Positions 53,663 through 62,600 of a stretch of DNA of 64,000 nt are shown here, piece by piece (positions within the stretch are counted from its first letter, which is position 1; each line of letters begins with the position of its first letter). Under the pieces are notes generated by a model that was given only the letters and a program-made list of their open reading frames with translations, was not told the DNA's origin and searched no databases. A program made the position numbers and the translations under genes. This stretch comes from VRUE01 sp963727465 (GTDB taxonomy: Bacteria; Actinomycetota; Thermoleophilia; Solirubrobacterales; 70-9): the NCBI GenBank assembly GCA_963727465.1, contig CAVSGL010000012.1, positions 1-64,000 of the forward strand, written 5' to 3'.

Positions 53663-56600
53663 GAGCCGATCGCGATCCTCGGCATGAGCTGCCGCTACCC
53701 CGGCGGGGTGAGCTCGCCGGCCGAGCTCTGGGGGCTGGTCGCGTCGGGCTCCGACGGCATCGTCCCCTTTCCCGCCGACCGAGGCTGGGACCTCGAGCGG
53801 CTCTATCACCCCGATCCCGACCACCTCGGCACCAGCTACGCGCGCGAGGGCGGCTTCATCGAGGGCATCGGCGATTTCGACGCCGAGTTCTTCGGCATCA
53901 GCCCACGTGAGGCGCTGGCCACGGACCCCCAGCAGCGCCTGCTGCTCGAAACCTGCTGGGAGGCGCTGGAGGACGCCGGCATCGACCCCACCACCTTGGG
54001 CGGAAGCACGACCGGCGTATTCGCCGGGGTCAGCTCCCAGGACTACCAGATGATCCAGCCCCAGCACCGGGCGTTCGAGGGCTACGGCATGACCGGCAAC
54101 CTGACCAGCGTCGCCTCCGGGCGGGTCGCCTACACCCTCGGCCTCGAGGGACCGGCGATCACCATGGACACCGCCTGCTCGACCTCGCTGGTCGCGCTGC
54201 ACCTGGCGGTGGAGTCGCTGCGCCTCGGGGAGTGCTCGATGGCGCTCGCGGGGGGTGTGACCGTGCTCTCGACCCCGGGTGTCTTCAGAGAATTCAGTCG
54301 CCAGCGGGGCCTCGCCCCGGACGGCCGCTGCAAGTCCTTCGCCGAGGCGGCGGACGGCGCCGGCTTCTCGGAGGGCGTTGGGATGCTGGCCCTCGCGCGC
54401 CTCGCCGACGCGCAGCGAGAAGGCCACCCGATCCTCGCCGTGATCAGGGGCAGCGCCGTCAACCAGGACGGCGCCTCGAACGGCCTCAGCGCCCCCAACG
54501 GCCCATCGCAGCAGCGGGTGATCCGCCAGGCGCTGGCAAACGCGGGCCTCGAGCCCAGGGAGGTCGACGCGGTCGAGGGGCACGGCACCGGCACCACCCT
54601 CGGCGACCCGATCGAGGCCCAGGCGCTGCTTGCCACCTACGGCCAGGAACGCGAGAACGGAGCGCTGCGGCTCGGCTCGATCAAGTCAAACATCGGCCAC
54701 ACCGCTGCCGCCGCCGGCGTCGCCGGCGTGATCAAGATGACGATGGCGCTGCGCGAAGGCGCCCTGCCCAGGACCCTGCACGTCGATGCGCCCAGCTCGC
54801 ACGTCGACTGGGAGGCGGGCCAGGTCGAGCTCTTGACCGAGCAGGAGCCCTGGCAGCCAAACGGCAGGCCCCGCCGCGCCGGCGTCTCCTCCTTCGGCAT
54901 CTCGGGCACCAACGCCCACGTGATCTTGGAGGAAGCGCCCGTGCCGGCGCCGACCGATGAGGCGGCCGCCGATTCAGCCGAGGAGCCGCTGTGGCAGGGG
55001 CCGGTGCTCCTGCCGCTCTCGGCCAGGTCGGAGCCCGCCCTGCGGCAGGCGGCAGAGCGCCTCGCCTCGCATGTGAAGGAGCACCCGGAGCTCGACCCCA
55101 CCGACATCGCCTATTCGCTCGCTACTGCCAGAACCGCCTTCGACCACCGCGCCCTGGCGCTGGCCGGCGACCGCGAGCGGCTACAGGAGGAGCTGGAGGC
55201 CTTCGCCGCCGGCCGCGAGGACGCCGGCCTGGCGCGGGGCGTCGCCCGCGACGGCCGCCCCGTCTTCTTCTTCCCCGGTCAGGGCTCCCAGTGGAAGGGG
55301 ATGGCGCTGGAGCTGGTCGATGCTTCCCCCGCCTTCGCCGCCCACATGCGCGCGTGCGAAGAGGCGCTTTCGCCGCATCTCGACTTCTCGGTCGACGAGG
55401 TCCTCGCCGGGGCGGAGGGCGCGCCGCCGATCGAGCGGATCGAGGTCGTTCAGCCGACCCTGTTCGCGGTGATGGTCTCGCTCGCGAGGCTCTGGCAGGA
55501 CTGCGGCGTCGAGCCCGCTGCCGTCGCCGGGCACTCCCAGGGGGAGATCGCCGCGGCCCACATCGCCGGTGGCCTCAGTCTCGAGGACGCCGCGATGCTG
55601 GCGGCGGTCCGCAGTCGCATCATCTCCAGGCTCGCCGGCAAGGGAGCGATGGTCTCGGTCGCCCGCTCCGCGGATCAGCTAGATCCGCTGATCGAGCGCT
55701 GGCAGGGCCGGATCGAGGTCGCCGCCCTGAACGGCCCCTCGTCGACGATCCTCTCCGGCGATCGCGAGTCCCTCGACCAGTTGCTGGAGCGCTGCGAGGC
55801 GGAGGGCACGAGGGCCCGCGAGGTCCCCAGCACGATCCCGTCCCACTCCGCCTACGTCGAGGAGCTGCGCGACGAGGTCCTCGCCGAGCTCGCCTCGATC
55901 TCCCCGCGAAGCGGCGAGATCCCCTTCCACTCCACCGTCACCGGCGAGCCGCTCGACACCGCCGAGCTCGACGCCTCCTACTGGTACCGCAACCTGCGCG
56001 AGCGTGTCCTCTTCGAGCCGGTCACCAGGGCGCTGCTCGAGCAGGGGCACAGGGTGATGGTCGAGGTCAGTCCCCATCCGGTCTTCGCGCTCGCGGTCAG
56101 GGAGACGGTCGAAAGCACGCTCGCCGATTCCGGCGAGGCGGCGGTGCTCTCCACTCTGCGCCGCGAGGAGGGCGGCCCCGAGCGCTTTGCCCGCTCGCTC
56201 GCCGAGGCCCACGCCGCCGGCGTCGAGCTCGACTGGGATGCCCTGTTCAGAGGCCGCTCGCCCAAGCGCGTCCCCCTGCCCACCTATCCCTTCCAAAGGC
56301 AGCGCTACTGGCTGGAGGGGGGCCTTGGCGGGGGCGACGTCAGCGCCGCCGGCCTGACCGACCCCGAGCACCCCATGCTGGGCGCTGCGATCGAGGACCC
56401 CGAGGGAGGCGAGCTCACCCTCACCGGCCGCCTCTCGCTCCAGACCCATCCCTGGCTGGCAGACCACGGCGCCGCCGGCGCGGTGATCGTCCCCGGGACC
56501 GCCTTCGTCGAGCTGGCGCTGAAGGCCGCCGAGCGCCTCGGCGCCGAGCAGGTGGACGAGCTGACCTTCGAGTCCCCGCTGATCCTCACAGAGCAAGGGG

Positions 56601-59600
56601 CGGTGGCGATCCAGGTCTCGGCCACCCAGACCGAGCAAGCGGGCAGATGGTCGCTCTCGATCCACTCGCGCCCCGACGTTCCCGAGCCCGAAGAGGGGAC
56701 CGAGTGGACCCGCCACGCCGCCGGCACGCTCTCGGGCGCCTCTGCCCAGGCCCCCGCGCCGCTCGGCGAGTGGCCGCCCCCCGGAGCCGAGCAGATCGAG
56801 CTCGCCGATTTCTACGCTCGCCTCGCCGACATCGGCTTCGAACACGGCCCCGCCTTCCAGGGCCTCGGCGCCGCCTACCGCAAGGACGGGCAGATCTACG
56901 CCGAGGTATCGCTTGCGCCCAGGCAACGCGAAGAGGCGGCCTCCTTTGCGATCCACCCCGCCCTGCTCGACGCCGCCCTGCACGCGGGGGCGATCGGCGC
57001 CCTGGGCAGCGGCGAGGAGGCCCTGAGGCTGCCCTTTGCCTGGCGGCAGGTCTCCCTCCAGGCAGCAGGCGCGCCAGAGCTGCGCGTGCGCCTCAGCGAG
57101 GCGGGGGAGGGGGCGCTTGCCGTCGAGGCCTTCGACGCCGGCGGCGCCCCCGTGCTGCGGGCCGGCTCGATGCTCACCCGCCCGCTCTCCAGGGACCAGC
57201 TGACCCAGCAGCGGGCCCAGACCCCCTATGAGATCCGCTGGAGCGAGGTCGAGCTCAAAGCCCAAGACCGAGAGGACGAGCCGCTGCTTTGGCGGCCGCA
57301 GCCAAAGCAGGGCCTGCCCGCGGCAGCCGAAGAGATCGCCCGGGAGGCCCTTGAGCGCATCCAGGGCTTCCTCGCCGACGCCGACAACGAGGGCAAGCGG
57401 CTGGCGATCGCAACCGCAGGCGCGATCGCGACCACCGAGGAGGAGTCCCCCGAGCTCTCCCTCGCCCCCGTCTGGGGCCTCGTGCGCTCCGCCCAGGCAG
57501 AGCACCCCGGCCGCTTCGTCCTGATCGACACCGATGGCAGCGAGGCCTCGGGCGAGGCGCTCGCCCGCGCCGCCGCCCAGGCCACCGAGCCCCAGCTCGC
57601 CCTGCGCGAGGGCACCGCGCTCGCCCCCCGCCTGGCCCGGGCGCAGGCCCAAGGGGAAGAGCAGCCGCTATCGCTGGACCCCGGCAGGACGATCCTGATC
57701 AGCGGCGGCACCGGCGCGATGGCCGCCCAGATCTCCCGCCACCTCGTCGGCGAGCACGGGGCAAGGCACCTGCTCTTGGCGAGCCGCTCGGGAGCAAGGG
57801 CAGAGGGGGCCAGGGAGCTGAAGCAAGAGCTCGCCGAGCTGGGGGCGAAGGTAAAGCTCGCCGCCTGTGACGTCTCCGATCCCAAAGCGCTGAAAGCGCT
57901 GCTGGGCAAGGTCCCCAGGGCCCACCCCCTGGGGGCGGTGATCCACACCGCGGGAGCGCTCGATGACCGCACGCTCGAGAGCCTCGACCCCGAGAGCCTC
58001 GCCACCGTCTTCGCCCCCAAGGCAAGCGCCGCCCAGCACCTGCACGAGCTGACCAGGGACACCGAGCTCGACGCCTTCGTCCTCTTCTCCTCGGCCGCCG
58101 GCGCCCTCGGCTCCCCCGGGCAGGCCAACTACGCCGCCGCCAACGTCTTCCTGGACGCGCTCGCGGCAAGGCGCCGCGCCGAAGGACTGCCCGCCACCTC
58201 GATCGCCTGGGGCGCCTGGGTGCAGCAGAGCGGCCTCACCGCAGAGCTCGGCGAGGCCGACCTGAAGCGCATGCGCCGGGCGGGGATCGAGCCGCTCACC
58301 GACGCGCAGGGCCTCGAGCTCTTCGACGCCTGCCTCGGCTCCCCGCGTCCCCTCTGCCTGGCGATCGGGCTGAACCGCCAGGGGCTGCGCGCCCAGGCCG
58401 ATGCCGGCCTTTTGGCGCCGGTCTTCTCGGGCCTGATCCACTCGGGGCCAAGGCGCCGCTCGGCGGGGGGCGGAGCGCTTGCGGCAAAGCTCGCCGCCCT
58501 GCCCGAGCAAGAGCGCGCCGAATACGTGCTCGAGCTGATCCAGACCGAGGTGGCGGCTGTGCTCGGCCACGGCTCCCCCGCGGCGATCGACCCCGCCAGG
58601 GCCTTCCAGGAGATCGGCTTCGACTCCCTCGCCGCGGTCGAGCTGAAGAACCGCCTCAGCGCCCTCAGCGGCCTCGACCTGCCCGCCACCGCGGTCTTCG
58701 ACTACCCGACCCCGCAGGCGCTGGCCACCTACCTGCTCGAGCAGGCGAGCGCCGGCGGTCCCGCCAGGCAGGTCGTGGTCAGGGCCCAGGCGAGCGAGGA
58801 GCCGATCGCGATCCTCGGCATGGCCTGCCGCTACCCCGGCGGGGTCGCCTCCCCCGCGGGGCTGTGGGAGCTGGTTGCCCAGGGCAGGGACGGGATCGGC
58901 GAGTTCCCCTCCGATCGCGGCTGGGACCTCGCCCCCCTGTACGACGCCGAGCCGGCCGATGGCGCCAGCCACACCCATGAGGGCGGCTTCATGCGCGGCG
59001 CGGCCGAGTTCGACGCCGAGTTCTTCGGCATCGCCCCGCGCGAGGCCGTCGCGATGGACCCCCAGCAGCGACTGTTGCTGGAGGCCTGCTGGGAGGCGCT
59101 CGAGGACGCCGGCATCGACCCCGCGTCGCTGGGCGGGACTCCCACCGGGGTCTTCGCCGGAGTCAGCGCCCAGGACTACCAACTGCTCAACCCCGGTCAC
59201 AAGGCGTTCGCGGGCTACGGCATGACCGGGAGCATGACCGCGGTCGCCTCGGGCCGCGTCGCCTATACGCTCGGCCTCGAGGGCCCGGCGATGACGGTCG
59301 ACACCGCCTGCTCGTCCTCGCTGGTCACCCTGCACCTGGCCGCCCAGGCGCTGCGCCAGGGAGAGTGCGAGATGGCGCTGGCCGGCGGGGTGACCGTGCT
59401 CTCGACGCCCGGCATCTTCATTGAATTCTCCCGCCAGCGCGGCCTCGCCCCCGACGGCCGCTGCAAGTCCTTCGCCGAGGCGGCCGACGGCACCGGCTTC
59501 TCGGAGGGCGTCGGCATGCTCGTCCTCACCCGCCTCTCTGAGGCACAGCGCCGGGGCCACCCGATCCTCGCCGTGGTCAGGGGCAGCGCCGTCAACCAGG

Positions 59601-62600
59601 ATGGCGCCTCCAACGGCCTGGCGGCGCCAAATGGTCCCTCGCAGCAGCGGGTGATCCGCCAGGCGCTGGCAAACGCCGGCCTGGAGCCCAAGGACGTCGA
59701 CGCGGTCGAGGCGCACGGAACGGGAACGGTTCTGGGCGATCCGATCGAGGCGGGGGCCTTGCTCGCCACCTACGGTCAGGAAAGAGAGCAGCCGCTTCGG
59801 CTCGGCTCGATCAAGTCAAACATCGGCCACACCGCTGCCGCCGCCGGCGTCGCCGGGGTGATCAAGATGACGATGGCGCTGCGCGAAGGCGCCCTGCCCA
59901 GGACCCTGCACGTCGATGCGCCCTCGGCCAAGGTCGACTGGACCGCAGGTCAGGTCGAGCTGCTGACCGAGCAGGAGCCCTGGCAGCCAAACGGCCGACC
60001 GCGCCGCGCCGGCGTCTCCTCCTTCGGCATCTCGGGCACCAACGCCCACGTGATCTTGGAGGAAGCGCCGGCTCCCGTTGAGGCAGAGGACAGAGAAGAG
60101 GCGGAGCCCCTCTTGGAGGGCCCCGTCCCGCTGCCGCTCTCGGCCAAATCGAAGCCCGCCCTCCAAGACGCCGCCGCCCGCCTCGCCTCCCACCTGCGAG
60201 AGCACCCCGAACTGGACCCCACCGACATCGCCCACTCCCTGGCGAAGACCAGAAGCGCCTTCCCCCACAGGGCGGTGCTCCTGGCCACCGAGCCCGAGGA
60301 GCTGCTCGGCGAGCTCGACGCCCTCGCCGCGGGCAGGCCCTCAACCCCCACCGAGAGCGCAAGGCCGGGACGCCTCGCCTACCTGTTGAGCGGCCAGGGC
60401 TCTCAGCGAGCCGGCATGGGCAGGGAGCTATATGAGAGCTCCCCCGCCTTCGCCGCCGCCTTCGATCGGATCTGTGAGCCCCTGAGCGCAGAGCTCGGCT
60501 GCTCGCTCGAGGAGATCGTCTTCGCAACGGGCGAGGCCGCCCAGGAGAAGCTGAACGACACCACCTACGCCCAGCCCGCCCTGTTTGCGATCGAGCTCGC
60601 CCTCGCGCGCACGCTGGCGGCAATCGGGATCGAGCCCGCACTGCTCGCCGGGCACTCGATCGGCGAGCTCGCCGCCGCCCAGATCTCCGGCGTGCTCTCG
60701 CTCCCGGACGCGGCAAGGCTCGTGGTCGCCAGGGGCGCCCTGATGGGCGCCCTGCCCAAGGAGGGGGCGATGCTCGCCGTGGCCGCAAAGGAGGCGGAGG
60801 CGGCGGCGGCGATCGCGGGCAAAGAGGCAGAGCTCTCGATTGCCGCGATCAACTCACCCACCTCGGTGGTCCTCTCGGGCAAGGAGGGGGCGATCGCAGA
60901 GCTCGAGGCCGCCTGGGCAAAGGAAGGGCGAAAGAGCAAGCGCCTGGCGGTCTCCCACGCCTTCCACTCGCCGCTGATGGAGCCGATGCTCGCGGAGTTC
61001 GCCGCGATCGCCGGAAGCCTCGACTACCACCCGCCCCGGATCCCGATCGTCTCCAACCTGAGCGGCGAGCTGCTGAGCGAAGAGCAGGCCACCGACCCCG
61101 CCTACTGGGTCTCCCAGGTGCGCCAGCCGGTGCGCTTTGCCGACGCCGTCGCGACCCTCGCCGAGCAGGGCGCAAGCGCCCTGGTGGAGATCGGCCCCCA
61201 GCCCGCCCTCACCCCGATGGCCGAGGAGTGCCTGGCCCAGGCAGAGCCCAAGGAGCGCCCGGCCCTGATCTCCACCCTGCGCGAGCAAAGGCCCGAGCCC
61301 CAGGCGCTCGCCACCGCCCTCGCCAGGGCCCACGCCGCCGGCGTCGAGCTCGACTGGGATGCCCTGTTCAGGGGCCGCTCGCCCAAGCGCGTCCCCCTGC
61401 CCACCTACCCCTTCCAAAGGCAGCGCTACTGGCTGGAGGGGGGCCTTGGCTCCTCCGATCCGGCCGCGATCGGCCAGGCCCCGGTCGATCACCCGCTGCT
61501 GGGAGCGGCGGTCGAGGACCCGACCAGCGGCGCGCTCACCCTCACCGGGCGCATCTCCTTGCAGAGTCATCCGTGGCTGGCGGACCATGCGGTTGCGGGC
61601 GCCGCCGTCGTCCCCGGAACGGCCTTCCTCGAGCTGGCGCTCAACGCCGCCGAGCGCGTCGGAGCCGAGCGCGTCGCGGAGCTGACCTTCGAGGCGCCGC
61701 TGATCCTGGCCGAGCAGGGGGCTGTGGCCATACAGGTCTCGGTTGGCGAGCCCGAAGAGGCCGGTACCTGGCCGATTTCGGTTCACTCCCGCCCCGAGAG
61801 CCGCGATCCCGACGAGCGAGCGGAGGCCGAGTGGACCCGCCACGCCGCCGGTGCGCTCTCCTCGCAACCGCTCGCGGCCTCCGAGTCGCTGGCGAACTGG
61901 CCTCCCGAGGGCGCCGAGGACATCGATCTCGCCGATTTCTACGAGCGCCTCGCCGATATCGGGCTCGAGTACGGCCCCGCCTTCCAGGGGCTGACGGCCG
62001 CCTGGAAGGAGGGCGAGAACGTCTACGCCGAGGTCTCCCTCGCCGCCGAGCAGCGCGAGCAGGCAACGGACTTCGGAGTCCATCCAGCCCTCCTCGATAC
62101 CGCCCTTCACGGGGCGATCCTGGCGGCTCTCGACTCGAGTGAGGAGACGGCCCTGAGGTTGTTCTTCTCCGCGAGCGACGTGGCGCTGCGGGCGACCGGA
62201 GCCAGCGAGCTGCGGATCGAGCTGACTTCGATCGGCAACGAAACGGTCGCCCTGCTCGCCTGCGACCCGACTGGGGCCGAGGTGGTGCGGGCCGGTTCGA
62301 TGCTGACTCGCCCGATCCCCCCCGAGCAGCTTGCCGGCGCCGCCAGGACCCCTCGGGCGCTGTTCGGGGTCGAGTGGAGCGAGCTGGAGCTGCCAGCCGA
62401 AGAGCCGGACGCCCCCGAGCCGCTGATCTGGCGGCCCGAGCCCAGGCCGGACCTCCCCGGGGCGGCTCGGGAGATGTGCGAAGAGGCCCTGGAGCGCATC
62501 CAGGCCTTCCTCGGCTCCGAGGAAAGCGAGGGCGCAAGGCTCGCGATCGCAACCGCAGGCGCGATCGCCACCACAGAGGAGGAGTCCCCCGAGCTCTCCC

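Noticed and set aside
54991..57231. Forward open frame of 746 codons inside gene 4
   Set aside because: Frame 1 shadow of the true frame 2. It is Arg/Pro/Ala-rich without PKS motifs, while frame 2 carries the intact AT, DH and KR.
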